Shown piece after piece: positions 1 to 12,100 of a stretch of DNA of 64,000 nucleotides; within the stretch, counting starts at the first letter, position 1; every line of letters starts with the position of its first letter. The DNA comes from Diacronema lutheri. Its lineage: Eukaryota; Haptophyta; Pavlovophyceae; Pavlovales; Pavlovaceae. The position numbers and the translations under genes were made by a program. The DNA lies in NCBI GenBank assembly GCA_019448385.1, contig JAGTXO010000020.1:558001-622000 (forward strand). The letters are read 5' to 3'. The notes beneath the pieces were generated by a model. That model had not been told where the DNA came from, searched no databases, and worked only from the letters and a program-made list of their open reading frames with translations.

Positions 1-131
1 CGGTCGAGGTGGAGGCAGACGCGGAGCCAGCCGGTGTAGATGACGTGGAGCAGGTCCGCCGACTCGATCCGCACGTGCGCGTCGTCGAGCGAGCGCAGTG
101 CGTCGATCTCCGCGCGCACCGACCAGCCCAT
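1..131 (-). CDS. 5' end of an unrecognised minus-strand gene (partial)
   Basis: An ATG on the minus strand at 131 opens a reading frame of about 43 codons that runs off the window at base 1. It begins MGWSVRAEIDALRSL and has ordinary mixed composition rather than the Arg/Ala-rich character of shadow frames here. It would be divergent from the TAF1B-like gene, whose start codon is at 253, leaving about 120 bases of shared upstream DNA. No domain can be named from so short a piece. The alternative is that this is chance coding potential; frame composition and gene spacing favour a real first exon. Confidence 0.4.
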   Translation of the reverse strand, partial: MGWSVRAEIDALRSLDDAHVRIESADLLHVIYTGWLRVCLHLD

Positions 132-252
132 CCCAATGAGGACCTCCCTCCCTCCCCCGCTCTGTGTGTCTGTGTGTCCGATCCCAGGGCGGTGCGACCG
201 CCATCGCCCCAGCGGCCGGGGCGTGGGCGCGAGCCGCGCGGCGGGCGCGCAG

Positions 253-780
253 ATGCGGGCGCGGCCGGTGTGCACAGTCTGCCTCTCGGAGGAGCTGCAC
301 GAGGACGATTCGGGCGCGTTTGTGTGCGCCGAGTGTGGCACGCAGCTCGCCTCGTTCATCGCCGAGCAAAACGAGGCGGACGCGGACGTCGCGGGCGCGC
401 GCTACAAGCGACGGCAGAGCCTCGTCCCGCCCGCCGGTGGCACGCCGCGCGTCGTCGGTGTGGGCGGCAGCATCGTCGGCGGTGGCGACCCCGCCGACAC
501 GGGAGCGCGCGCCGAGCCCGATGCCGATGAGTCCGGCGTGCCGCGCGCCGAGCTCACGTTTGAGGACAAGGCCGCGGCGGTGCAAGCCATCCTCGAGTTG
601 CAAGCGCCGGCCGTCGCCGAGCTCGCGGGCGTGCCGACGCTCGCGCTGCACCGCTCGGTGGGCGCGCTGTGGTTCAAGTACTTGGACGTCGTCGGGCGCG
701 CCCTCGAGCGCGCCGACGCGAGCGACAGCTCGTCCTCCGGCTCGAGCGAGCGCTCGGGCGCGGCCGGCGCACCGCGCCCA

Positions 781-814
<34 letters not shown>

Positions 815-3138
815 TGTCCACCGCAGACGAGGCGGACGCGTGCGCGCACGGCGCGCTGGACACGCAGAGCGCTGCGCCCGCACGCCGCGCGCGCGCCACG
901 CCCCGCGCGCGCGCGGTCGCCGGCGCACCACCGCACGCGCTCAGGCGGCCGCGAAACGCTTTCGCCGCGCGCGCGCCCGCGCGCGTGCGCCGCGCGGCGC
1001 ACGGCGGCGCGACGCTGCGCGGCCATGCGCTGCTCGAGCCCAAGCTGAGCGTCTGCCTCAGCTACCTCGCCGCCGTCCGACTGCGCTCGCCCCTCCTCCT
1101 TGCCGAGCTCGTCGCCGCCGCTGAGGACGGGCGCGTCCCATACCTCCGGGCGCACGCCGCGCTGCCGCGCACGTGCGCGCGCGCGCTGCGCGTGCCAACG
1201 TCGCCGCTGCGTCCGACGTGCCCGCTCTCGCCCGCGCGCTGGGCGAGGGGCGTCAACCTGCTCTGGCGCCTTCTCGGCCTCTGCGCCGCTCGTGCCGTCG
1301 CGTGGCACGTGCCCCACCCGTGCGCGCGCGAACTCGTCGGGCGCATCGCGCGCGCCGCGTGCCTGCCGCCCGCCGTCGCGGCCGTCGCGCACGCGGCCGA
1401 GCTCGCGGCGACGCGCGAGGCCGCTCCCGACGGCAACGGCCGGCGCGGCACGGGCCGCGCCGAGCGGCGCATTGTGGCGATCGGCCGCGGCGCCGCGCGC
1501 CGAGCAGCGCCGCTTCTCACGTACAACGACCTACGCGCCGTGCACGTGACGGCGGCGGCGCACCTCGTCCTCGCCGTCGCGTTGTGCTACACGCGCGTCG
1601 TCGCGCCGAGCGCCGCGCGCGTCGCACAGCTCGCCGGCGAGAACGAGGCGGGGCGAGGCGACGCGGCGGGCGCTGCCGGCGGTGAGGGCGACGCGCGCGG
1701 CGGCGCGGGCGTCGCCGCTGCGGCGCGCGACGGCGGCGCACTCGACGTCGACTTGCCCGCCGCGAGCGAGCTCGCGGCCACGCTCGTGCGGCGATGCCGC
1801 GCCCTGCACCTCTCCGCCGGCTGGCTCGGTGGGGGCGAGGGGGCGGTGGGGCCCGCGCGCGCGCGCGGAGATGTGCCGCCGCGCGTGCTCGGGGGTTCGG
1901 CGGCGGATCACCTCGTGCTGCAAGCCCTGCCCTTCGGCGAGCTGCGCGCGCGCGTCGCGCGCCTTGAGGGCACCGTATTCGCCGACGCGCAGCCGCACGC
2001 GACGCTGCGGCAGGAGAGGGCCGTCTTCGCCGACGCGGCCGGCGACGCCGGCGCGAACGGCGCGCGCGGGGGCGGCGCGCGCGGGGGCGGCGGCGCGGCG
2101 CGCGGCGGCGCGGAGCCGCGGGGCGCCGACGGTGCGCGCGGCGAGGCGCCGCGCGGCATGGCGGACGGCGACGCGGCCGACGCGGCGGCGTGCGCGGCGC
2201 TGCCCGCCCTGGCCCTCGGCCTCCTCGCGCGGCTTGTTTGCGCGGAGGTGGGCACGCGCGCCGGAGAGGCTGCCGCCGATGACGCGGCAGCTATGGGCGA
2301 CGGCGCCGAGCGCGCGCTTCAGCAGGAGGCGTGCCGCTGCGCACGCGCGCTCGTCAAGGTGGCGCGCGTGCGCGGCCTCGTGCCCGCCCCCACAGCAGCG
2401 CGCGCGCCCGCGCCGGGCGACGGCAGCGGCGGCGGCTCGTGCGGCGGCGGCGCGCCTCGCGCGCGCGCCCCGGCTGGGCGCGCCGTCGGCCGGCGGGCCG
2501 CCGCGTTGGCCGGGAGCAGCAGCCGGAGCGAGCGCGACGGCAGCCGGCGCGCCGGCGCGCCGGGCCGAGTGCGCAGGCGCAGGCGCAGCGTCGGCGAGGG
2601 CGAGGGCGAGGGCGAGGGCGAGGGCGAGGCGGGGGCGGGGTCGGAGGCGGAGGCGGGGGCGGGGGCGGGGGCGGGGGCGGAGGCGGGGGCGGAGGCAGGG
2701 GCGGAGGCGGAGGCGGAGGCGGGGGCGGAGGCGGGGGCGGAGGCGGGGGCGGAGGCGGAGGCGGGGGCGGAGGCGGAGGCGGGGGCGGAGGCGGAGGCGG
2801 GGGCGGAGGCGGAGGCGGAGGCGGACGGGGAGGGGACGGACGCACGGCGGGCGGATGAAGGCGAGGAGGCGGGGGCAGAGGCAGCAGAGGACGGGCGCGG
2901 CGATGGCGGCTTCCCGCCAGTGGACGCGCTCTGCGCTGGCGAGTTTGCTACGCAGACGCAGCTGCAGCACGATGAGGATCAGGACGGAAGGGACGGCGAG
3001 CTGCGCACGGACGACGCCCCTTTTCAATCGAACGCGCTCGAGGGGCAAAAGCCGAAGAAACGGAAGCGGCGCCGGGACGCTCCGTTGCCGTCCGACGCTG
3101 CGAGGCGAGTGGCGCAGCGTGTGGCGAGGAAGGGCTAG
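253..3138 (+). CDS. TAF1B/Rrn7-like RNA polymerase I initiation factor
   Basis: Single-exon frame of 961 residues from the ATG at 253; the frame is open upstream, but this Met sits directly before the conserved part. Residues about 5-32 form a zinc ribbon (CTVC ... CAEC) followed by GTQ, the arrangement of TAF1B/Rrn7, TFIIB-related factors of the Pol I core complex. A cyclin-like part follows: a helix containing VGALWFKYLDVV, then LSVCLSYLAAVRLRSPLLL and GRVPYLRAH, which resemble the Rrn7 stretch in which a small 'PYLRAF'-type motif recurs. In the family the protein bridges Pol I and rDNA promoter factors in the nucleolus. The C-terminal third is low-complexity, with an Ala-Glu-Gly run encoded at about 2590-2830, then a basic KKRKRRR tail that could be a nuclear signal. 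Family membership is fairly secure; the exact orthologue is inferred. Confidence 0.75.
2590..2830 (+). repeat. Short-unit GGCGGAG/GGGGGCG tandem repeat inside the TAF1B-like gene
   Basis: Hexanucleotide-type repeats (gaggcg, ggggcg, gagggc) run for about 240 bases and are read as an Ala/Glu/Gly tract. Length variation in units of six would keep the frame. All three frames and both strands stay open here, which produces large spurious ORFs. Confidence 0.85.
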
Positions 3139-3308
3139 AGTCCGCCTCTGCGCGCGTGCGCATGTAATGCCCGCGATGGGGGGAGGGGGGCGGGGGAAAG
3201 GTGGGCATGCGCTTCCCCTATGCTCCGTTGGGCCAGGCACGCGCTCCCACTGTGCTGCGTAAAATGAAATTTGCTAAACCGGTGGCACCCATTTCAGAGC
3301 ACAGGGCT

Positions 3309-6300
3309 CTAGCGCAGGGGCGCGCGCAACGGCGAGGCGCTGCGCGTGTCTGCTGCCGCGTGCCAGGCGCGCCGCGCCGGCTCGAGCAGCTCGCGCAGCG
3401 TCACGTTCACATGCGAGGCGGACGCGATCTCGACGACGGCGAGGAGGCGCTCGTGCACCTCGCCCGCCACGGCGCGCGTGTTCATCACGTGGAACGTGTC
3501 GATGCCCGCGACAATGTCGTTGCGCATGTGCGCGTCCGCCGCGACGAGCTCGACGTGCGCGTCGCGCAGCCGCTTGCCAATCGCCTCCCACGCGTAGCAG
3601 TGCACGACCGGCTCGAGGTGCTCGAGCAGCGCGGGACCGGCGAGGAGCACGAGCTGCTTGCACTTGGCCAGGTGCACGGGCACGTGCGCGAGCGCCTCGA
3701 CGGGCGAGAAGGAGATGTCGGCGCACAGCACGTCGAGCCAGACCGTCGGAGGCCGCCGGTGCACCGCGGTGAATGCAGCCGCCCACCGGCAGAGCGCGGC
3801 CGCGCGCAGGTGCGCATCGTCCTTGGCGCAGTGCACGATGTACGCGTCCGCACTCGCCGGCAGCGTTTGCGCCTCGGGCTCCCGTGCGGACAGAGCGCTC
3901 AACGGCTCCACAGGGAGGGCCGGAGCGACCACTGTCGGCCTCGCCGCATGGCACGCCTGTAACGCACGCGCCGGCAAGTCGTGCGCGCCCGCACCGGACA
4001 AGCGCGATGCCGCCATCGCGCGCGGGAAGCGCACGAGGCGCTCGAAGCGGCCAAAGGTCGCTCGCTGCGGGAGCGTGTAGTTCAAACGCGCCTCGAGCCC
4101 AGACGTTTCGATCTGTGCCAAGAGAACGGGCGCGAGCGTGCACGGGCGGAAAGCATGCTCCGCCTCGGCGCACACGTCGTCGGGCGCGCGCTCGCCGTAC
4201 CTCGAGCCGAAGCCGAGCAGCGGCGCGAGCGATGCCTCGGCGCCCGACGCGGAGCAGCAGACCCGCGCGATCAGCCGGACGAGGCGGTGCCGGATGCCGA
4301 CGAACTGCGTTGCGATTGCCTGGGCGAGCAGGAAGACGCTGGCAACGAGGTTAAGGACCAAGAGGGATCGGCCGAGCCTAGCGTCCTTGTACAGTGCTGA
4401 GCCAAAGAACGCATCGAGCGGGACGGTCACCGCCCGGTGTAGCACCATAAAGAGCGATGCGCCGCCAAAGTGTGCCCACAGAGCGGTGAGTAGCAGCTTT
4501 GTGCTCACTCGGCGGGTGCACCTCGAGGCGATGGCGAGCGCGACAAGCGCAAACGAGCCGACGCACCACGTCACTGTGTAGACGAGCTCCTGCGCGATAC
4601 GAACTGCGACATAGAGACGCGCCTTGGGCGGATTGAAGACCGCCCCATCGGGTGCATACCCCTGGGCGAAAAGGGTGCGCAAAAAGGTCGCGTCGCCAAG
4701 GAGCACCCACGCCGTGCCAAGGAAGCCGCCAAACGAAACGGCCACGTACTGCACGCGCGCGCGGTGCGCGGGCGCCGGACTGAGCGAGAGCAGGACAAAG
4801 GCGGCGCCATGGAAGCTGCCCCAGCCCACCGCCGAATTTGCGACTTCCACTTCGATGGGCGTGAGCCAATCAGGCACGAGCGCAGCCGCCGCAAAGGCGA
4901 CAAAGGAGGCGACCACGAGCGACAAGCCGATCGCAAGCGTGGCCGTTGTGATCGTGCGCTGCCGCCCGCCCGCGAGCATGAGCACATCAATGAGGAGCGC
5001 GACGATCTCGTCGCGCGAGAGCACCGAGCCGCTCGTGCGCGCGTTGGCGCGCGAGCGGCCGCTTGCGTCCGCGTCCAGCCCGTGCACGTAGCTCGTGCGG
5101 CCAAGGCGAAACGGCGCGCGCGCGCCCGTCGATGCGGAGATCGACGCACACGAAGAGGCCGCGCCGCCTGTAACGGCAGCGGATGCGCCGCCTGTAACGG
5201 CAGCGGATGCGCCGCCTGTAACGGCAGCGGATGCGCCGCCTGTAACGGCATCGGAAGCGCCGCCTGTAACGGCAGCGGCTGCGCTCAACGGGTGCGGCGC
5301 GTGCGGCTCGGCTTGAGTGGCCGGCGCGGCTGGTGAGGGTGCGCTCTCGCCGCACGGGTGCACGCGCGACATCTGGTAACGTGCCTGCTTGTGCGGCCCC
5401 TGCGAGCCCTGCTGCGCTTGTTGTCCGCTCGCACGTGCCGAGCCGAGCGTCGCCTGCAAGTCGAACCTGCGCACCTTGATCTTGCGGTCCAGCGACGCTA
5501 CACGCGCGTCGCGCTGTGCCGTCGTGAGCAGCACGACCTCGTGGTACGTCTGCGCGTGTGGCGCGACATCGACAAGTGGTGCACAGTGCACAGTCAGGCG
5601 GTAGGGTGCAGGGCGCACAAAGGTCGATAGGGTGCACAGTGCACAGTCGGGCGGTAGGGTGCAGGCGCGCGCAGAGGTCAATCAGGCGGTAGGTTGACAG
5701 GGCGCCAGCTCGCGCGCGCCATTGCGGCTCGCAGCGCGCGCGAGAGCTGGCGTGTGCTGCACACCTCGCGCAGCAGATTGACGACGGGTGACGGCCTGAT
5801 CGTGTGCCTCGCCTCGAGGAGGAGGAGGTGCTGCACGCCGCGGTGCTCGAAGAGCGCAGACTGCGGGAAGAGCTGCTTCGAGACGGGCAGCACCGTCATC
5901 AGCGCGATCACTGCGGTAGGTGGGGGGCGCGGCAAACAGGGACAGCGGACGCGTCAATTGGCGCACGGACTGGTTGAGCGGTTTCGTGCTCGGACGAGCG
6001 AGGCGGTGCAGCGCGAGACGCGTTGCAAGCGAATGCGAAGAGGCAGTTTGTGCACTTGATAGCGCACCGTCGTACGGCTTGACAAAGCTGTGCCGCACGC
6101 AGCGAATATTTGCGCGAGGAGACGGCCCCTCGATGGACGCATCAGCGCAGCGCACGCGCGGCCGATGTGCGGCGCGCGGTGCGAGCGGCATGGGCACACG
6201 CGTGTCATCGCTGCTCGCGCAGGGACCAACGCGACGCGCGCGAGTCGCGCCCGCGCACCCATTCAGATGCGAAGCAATGTCGGCTGCGGCATCGAGCTCG

Positions 6301-7380
6301 TCGAACCGGCTCTTTTCGAACGCAGACGCGCCTTGATCGCAAAAGGTCGCAAAGTACCACTGCGCCGCCGAGGCCCACGAAGCATTGCGCGGCGCGTGGT
6401 GCAACGGGCGTCGCGTTCGGACGCTGTTGGCGACCAGTCTCACACAAGGGCGCAAACGGCAAATTCAAATTCGTCGGGCAAGAGCGCGGGCAAAAGGCGC
6501 ACGAGGCGCACGCACGCGCGCGCACCTGCTTGGTGCAGCGCTCGGGCAGCTTGCCCGCGCACAGCTTCTGCCAGAGGCCCTCGAGCCCCAAAAACTGCGC
6601 GGCCGCCAGGTAGCGCAGCACCGGGCACGACGTGCGCTGCGCAAACGAGCGCGCGAGCTGCATCGGAAGCATCGGCACCGCGTGCCGGCTCGTGACGGTC
6701 ATCCGCACGCCGTGCGCAAAGCAAAAGGCGTACACCGACTCCGCCGCATCCATGTCGAAGCCGTTGTTCACCGACGTGTCGGCGCGGAAGCCCGACGGGC
6801 GCGACGCGTCCGGCTCGAGCCCGCCCTGCACGGCGACGGTGTGCACCTTGCGCAGCACGAGCAGCGCGTCGGCCGCGAGAATGTCGGCAAAGTCGCGCAG
6901 CGACGAGATCAGCACAACGCGTACACTCCTGGCCGGCGCGCTGCGCAGCACGTCGACGATCAGGCGCGCGCCAGGCACGAGCCGCGCGTCGTCCACGTCG
7001 TCGTAGCCCGGCAGCGCGTACTCGTGCGGCATCGGCGCGCTCTCCTTGCCGGCGGTGCCCACGCCGACCGGGACCTTGTGCAGGCGCAAGTGATCAAGTA
7101 CGCAGCGCGCGAGCCGCGCGCGCTGCAGAGCCTGGTGCCCGCCGTTCGCGACGACGCCGCACAGCGCGATGTGCCGCTCCCTGTGCATCGTCGCCGCGAA
7201 GAGCAGCGCTTTGGCGTCGTCCGGGTCGGGGCCAATGTCCGTGACGAGCAGCACGTGCGGCCGCGCCCGCCCGTCAATCGCGTGCCCATCTCCCAGCAGC
7301 GCGTCCAGCGCGCGCGCGCGTGGCTCTGGCACCCCCGCGTCCGCGCTCGTGGTCCCCAACGGGGGTGGTGCCACGCTCAT
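3309..7380 (-). CDS. Nucleoside hydrolase / 6-TM / TIR-like fusion protein, copy 1
   Basis: Five exons predicted from GT-AG sites and from copy 2 at 33 kb: 7380-6526, 6359-6259, 6086-6067 (a 20-nt microexon), 5910-5765 and 5549-3309, giving about 1120 residues. Residues about 45-340 are an inosine-uridine nucleoside hydrolase-type domain: TDIGPDPDDAKAL (metal-binding aspartates), VVANGG, VLISSLRDFAD, VQGGL, NNGFDMDAAESVY and the late motif KPYDVIALMTVL, which spans an intron. A linker holds five AVTGGASA-like repeats (about residues 464-504). Six hydrophobic helices lie at about 570-790. The C-terminus (from about 940) reads YIVHCAKDD, VWLDVLCAD, HVPVHLAKCKQLVLLAG, like the algal TIR-like family typified by 'WIDKFCIDQ ... 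LPVFLAGCKSLLVLAG'. The position matching the TIR catalytic glutamate appears to be His (LEPVVHCYAWE). It probably sits in a membrane; function is unknown. The start is the first in-frame ATG. Confidence 0.75.
5161..5283 (-). repeat. 24-bp coding minisatellite, about 5 units
   Basis: Five near-identical 24-base units (core gccgcctgtaacggca) encode AVTGGASA octads in the linker before the membrane part of fusion copy 1. Copy 2 has no such repeat, so it arose after the two genes diverged. Confidence 0.85.
5578..5690. repeat. About 53-bp tandem duplication in intron 4 of fusion copy 1
   Basis: Two adjacent units share ggtgcacagtgcacagtc and gggcggtagggtgca, followed by a partial third unit. The repeat lies wholly within the intron at 5550-5764. 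Confidence 0.7.
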
Positions 7381-7831
7381 GATCCTCCACAATCCCCCAA
7401 CAGCAAGGACTTGATGAGCCGTAGACTCACTTCTACTTGATTAAGCGCAGTTGACAGAAATACGCTTTTGCCTTTTTGCGATTGAGGAAATGAAAGTCCC
7501 GGATGATGCACTGATGAGAAGAGGGTTGCCCGCTGTGTGCGCGTGCGCATCGTTGTGTCTTTGGGAATCGCCCAGCAGCGGCGAGCCTGCCTTTTGTTCT
7601 CACGCGACGACCACGGGCTGCCTGAGCGCGCTCGGCGACGTCAAGTCATTGACAGATGCGTCAATGTGAAAGCAAGCACAAAAGTTTGATGGTGACCCCC
7701 CCCCCCCCCGCCCCCGATGGTGGCATTGCTACGCCGGTGCAAGGCCGGAAGCACCATCGCTGAACGTTCACATGATATGTGCTGTGCAGCGCGCGTGCAT
7801 GTGCGGCAGCCTTGGGCGCGGCATCTTGCAG
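7381..7831. other. Intergenic region upstream of fusion copy 1
   Basis: About 450 bases between the start of fusion copy 1 and the 3' end of the next minus-strand gene. It is noticeably less GC-rich than the genes and carries an 11-base C run near 7690. It presumably contains the promoter of fusion copy 1, but no specific element was recognised. Confidence 0.5.
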
Positions 7832-8881
7832 TCACTTGCGCAAAAAGGACGGGCGCACGACGAGAAGCAGCTGCAGGAGCACGGCGAGCGACGCGCCAGC
7901 AACCCTCCCGACGGCGAAAGCAACGAGCGCGAGCGCCACGTCCAGCGCGCCGCGCGTCTTTGCGCCCGCGCGCGCGCTGACGCCGGTGCTTTGCGCCGAG
8001 GGGTCCGACGCCTCGGAGACATATGCGCCTCCATTCGCCGAGCCCGAGCCACTGCCGCCGGACACGCGCACGGCGAGAGCGGTCGAGCTCGCGCTCAGGC
8101 GCGTGTTGCGGCGCTCGAGCGCCTGCTTCACGCGCCGCGAGTCCGCTCCGCTCACCAGATCGGCGGCTACTGCCGTCCCAGCAGCCATGCCCCCCGCCCG
8201 AGGGCCACAAAGCGCCCCGCCGCCCTCGGGCAGCGCGGATCGCATCTGCTGCGCGCGATAGTGCGTGGCCGTGCTGGCGCTCGTGGAGATCGAGCGCGCA
8301 CCTGGCACCTCACGCACCGTGCATGAGAGGGTACAGCCAAGCATCGAGCCCGAGCCGGCCACGCGCAGCTCGTGCGAGGCGATGCGCACGGACGACAAGC
8401 CGCTCGCAACGTCGCCGGACGAGCACGATGCCGTGCAGCAGCGACATGCCGCGCGGCCGTACGTGGCGTCACCGGTGGAGGTGGGGTGCGACTTGAGCGT
8501 TGCGCAGCGTGTGTACGATGCGCACGCGACGGCCGCGATGTTCGTGTAATGGAGATCGTGCGGATCGACGCGGCCCGAGGGCGGCGAGGCGGCGAAACGC
8601 AGGGACGAGACGCCGGTATTTGAGAAAGCCACGGCTCCGATGGGAACGCGGCAGCGTGCGCTGATCCCAATCTCGCGCGCCTCCGAGCTGCCTGATAGCG
8701 CGAGGTTCGCGACGTTGCGCAACGCTCGATATTCGGGCAGCTCGGCTCGCGGTTCGCGGCTGCGCGCGGTCGCGCATGCCACGGGGAGAGCGAGAGGCGA
8801 CGTCGGGCTGAAGGGGATGGCGCAACCGCACATGGCGCACGCGGAGAGCGCGAGCTCGTCGGACGTCACGCCCTTGGTCAT
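7832..8881 (-). CDS. Unrecognised Ser/Ala/Cys-rich protein with C-terminal membrane anchor
   Basis: A frame of 349 residues from the ATG at 8881; the frame is open upstream as far as a GTG at 8938, so a small upstream exon is possible. The N-terminal half has cysteine pairs (CAMCGC, CRCCTASC, CTLSC) and two basic/amphipathic stretches. The C-terminus has one long hydrophobic helix (DVALALVAFAVG followed by ASLAVLLQLLLVV) ending in a short basic tail (RPSFLRK), as in a tail-anchored or single-pass protein. Composition is balanced and unlike the shadow frames, which supports a real gene. No family was recognised, so no function is proposed. It lies head-to-tail with RAD54 and fusion copy 1 on the same strand. 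Confidence 0.5.
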   Translation of the reverse strand: MTKGVTSDELALSACAMCGCAIPFSPTSPLALPVACATARSREPRAELPEYRALRNVANLALSGSSEAREIGISARCRVPIGAVAFSNTGVSSLRFAASPPSGRVDPHDLHYTNIAAVACASYTRCATLKSHPTSTGDATYGRAACRCCTASCSSGDVASGLSSVRIASHELRVAGSGSMLGCTLSCTVREVPGARSISTSASTATHYRAQQMRSALPEGGGALCGPRAGGMAAGTAVAADLVSGADSRRVKQALERRNTRLSASSTALAVRVSGGSGSGSANGGAYVSEASDPSAQSTGVSARAGAKTRGALDVALALVAFAVGRVAGASLAVLLQLLLVVRPSFLRK

Positions 8882-9195
8882 CGCGACGCGCTCGATCGTG
8901 CGCTTCAAGATGACGAGAAGCTCCTTCCGGCCGTCCACTTTTTACTCTTTGACAGTTTCAGTTTGACTGGACGCGAAAAACGTGCTCAATCCTGATCACC
9001 ACTCATGAATCACTCAGTCACAACTCACACCCCCGAGCCGACTTCCGTTTCGCACCGGCTGAAGCTCCGAGTCGGCCGCACCCGACGGCCTCCGCGCGAT
9101 GCGTCGTCTTCCCTGAGGTCGTCCCTAGTGCGATCCAGGCCCTCGCACACCCTGCATCCGTCTCACCGCGGCGCTGTCCGCGGCCCGCGCGCGCG
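8882..9195. other. Intergenic region between RAD54 and the unknown gene
   Basis: About 310 bases, less GC-rich than the surroundings, with several T-rich words near 8940-8970 just upstream of the 7.8-8.9 kb gene. It should hold that gene's promoter and the RAD54 3' end; no precise signal can be named. Confidence 0.4.
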
Positions 9196-12100
9196 CTATT
9201 CGCCACCTTCGTCGTCGTCGTCATCATCGTCGTCGGCGCTCGCACTCACCGAGGCGGACGACTCATCGGACGTCTCCGCGCCGCTGCTCGGCTCCTCTTC
9301 CGACTCGTCCGACTCGTCGCGCTTCGAGCCTGATGCATGGCGGGCTACCGCTTCCACGCGTGCGCGCTTTGGTCGCGCCGGCCGCGCCGGCGGTGGCGGC
9401 GGCGCGCGCTGTGCGAGCGCGCCGGCGCGACCAGCGCGGCCGACGGGCATGAGCGGCGCGCCCATGGCCGGCCGCCGCCCGGCTAGCGCGCGCGCCGCGT
9501 TCTCCTTGTCCGCGGCGGCGGCGGCCTCGGCGCTTGCCGCCGCCGCCGCCTTTGCGAGCGCGTCCGCGTCGCGCTGTGCAGCGATCGCCGCGAGCTCGCC
9601 AACGTCGCGGCCGGACACGTGCAGCGAGAAGATGAAGCTGACGAGGCCCTCGCCCGCCTCGCGCATCATCTCGTCGTCCACCGTCTCCGGCCCGTGGTGG
9701 TGCGCCCACGTGTCCAGCCCGTCCGTCTCCTTGGGGGCGCCGAGCTGGGGGATGCTGAGGCCCGTGCGCTCGCCCGCGCGCTCCTCGAGCATCGTCGCGC
9801 AGCGCGCGCACTGCGAAAAGGAGAGGAGGGGAGCGGAGGGGAGGGGGGGGTGCGCGGAGGACGCGGCACACGCTTGAGTGCGCGCGGGCGCGCGTGGTCG
9901 CGTACGGTGCGCGGCGCGGCGACGATGGCGCAGCGAGCGCGTCGCGCGTCGCGGCCCCGCTCGCCGCGCCGCGCCGCCCGCTCGCTGCGCGCGCCGCACC
10001 TTGAGCTTCTCGTGGAAGTGCGAGCCGCAGTCGGCGTGGTACGTGAAGAGGTCCTTGAGCTCGGAGGTGGAGAGCGCGCTCGTGAGCACCTGCTCGTTCG
10101 ATGCGACGCCCGCGAGCCCCTCCTTGCTCAGCTGCCGCTCGTAGACAAACTCCTCAATCGAGCCAGCGATCACCATCCGGTAGATGTAGACGCGCTTCGT
10201 CTGGCCGTCACGCCAGACGCGCGCGGCGGCCTGCTTGTCGTTGGCCGGGTTCCAGTCCGGGTCGAAGAGCACGAGCCGGTTGCCGCCGATCAAATTGAGC
10301 CCGCAGCCGCCCGCCTTTGACGAGAGGAGGAAGAGGAAGACATCGTCGCCCTTTGCGCGCTTCTCGTTGAACTGCGCGACGAGCGCCGTGCGCTTCTTCT
10401 GCGACGTCGAGCCGTCGAGCCGCACGTACGACCAGCCAAACTCGCGCGCCATCTGGCCGAAGACGTCGAGCATCGATGTGTAGTTCGAGACGAGGACAAA
10501 GCGGTCGTCCGTCTCGGCGCGCACCTTGAGCAGCAGCCGCTGGAGCACGAGCAGCTTGCCCGACGTGTCCGCACGGCAGCCATCGCGCGCGCGGCCATAG
10601 TCGGGCGGGAAGAATGGCAGACACTCGTCATACCCGGCGACTTGCGAAGACGACGCCTCGCGGATGAGCAGCGGGTGGTTGCACAGCTTCTTGAGCAGTG
10701 TGATCGCGGGCAGGGCCTGGTTGTTCTTGGAGAGCATCGAGCGCACCCTCTTCGAATCAAGGAAGTGGTCGTAGAGCTGCCGCTGCAGCTCGCACAGCCG
10801 CACGCACACGATCTGCACGAGCTTGGGCGGGCTGAGCGGCGCGGCGCGGCGTGGCGCGGCGCGGCGCGGCGCGGGCGTCTGCATCGCGGCGCGCGGCGCG
10901 GCGTGACGCGGCGTGACGCGGCGTGACGCGGCGTGACGCGGCGTGACGCGGCGTGATGCGGCGCTCACAGGTGCGCGCTCAGGATGGTGTTGGTGCGGCG
11001 CAGGATGAAGTTGTGGCAAAAGTTGCCGAGCTGCTGCCCGCGCTCCTCGCCCGTCGCCACCTGCGTGTCCGTCGCGTCCGGCTCGCGCCCGCGCAGGATC
11101 GGCCGCGCGTACGTCGCGCCGAAGCGGCGCTCGTCGCCGAGGACTCCAGGGTTGCAAAAGTTGACCATCGCGTAGAACTCGTCGAGGTCGTTCTGCACGG
11201 GCGTGCCTGAGAGGAGGACACGGCGTGGCGTGCGCAGCCGGTCGAGCGCGAGCGCCGTCGCCGTCTTGTCGTTCTTGAGGCGGTGCGCCTCGTCGCAGAT
11301 CAGCAGGCCGACGTCCGTGTTGACCAGCTCGTCGATGTACTTGCGCGCCATCTCATATGAGAGGACCAGCACCATACCACTCGCGCGTGACTGCGACTTG
11401 AACATGCCGACGCGACGCATCGCTTCGAGCGGCTCGATCGAGCCGAGCGTGAGCGTGTGCGGCGCCTTGTGCTTGAGCCACTTCCCGATCTCCGCCTCCC
11501 AATTGCCGACGAGCGACGTCGGGCAGACGATCAGCGCCTTGCGCGCGGCAGGCTCGCCGCGGCGGAAGCCGGCGCGGAGGAGCGTGTGCAGGATCGTGAT
11601 TGACTGCAGCGTCTTGCCCAGCCCCATGTCGTCCGCGAGGATGCACCCCTGCCCCTTGAACGGGCGGAAGCGCCGGTTGGGCGGCTCGTCGAGCGCGCCG
11701 CCCTCGTCGCCCGCCTTCTCGTTCATCAGCGTCTCGAAGAGGAACTGCACGCCCTCGCGCTGGTGCTGCCGGAGCTTGCGCGCGAGGATCTCGTCCACCG
11801 TCACCGAATCCGACCAGCCGTCCGCCTCCGTCGCGCCGTCGGGCGCCGTCCAGAGCACGAGCGGCTCGTACGGCTCGTCTGCCTCCGCCTCCCTGCCGGC
11901 GGCGCCGGCGGCACCGGCGGCGCCCGCAGAGCTGAAAAGCGACGCGTCCCACTTTTTACGTGGGCCGAGCGTCTTGCGCCGCGTCGTGTCGTCGCGGTCC
12001 GCCGGCGGCGCGCACGGCAGCACGAAGCCGCGCGTAAGGCTCTCGGGCAGCTTGTCGACGTCGTACACCTCGGAGAGGAGCGACGCGTGGCGCAGGTGGA

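Noticed and set aside
5678-6455. Separate small minus-strand genes between the hydrolase and the TM-TIR parts of copy 1
   Set aside because: The frames are exons plus read-through intron sequence; splicing them matches copy 2 exactly.
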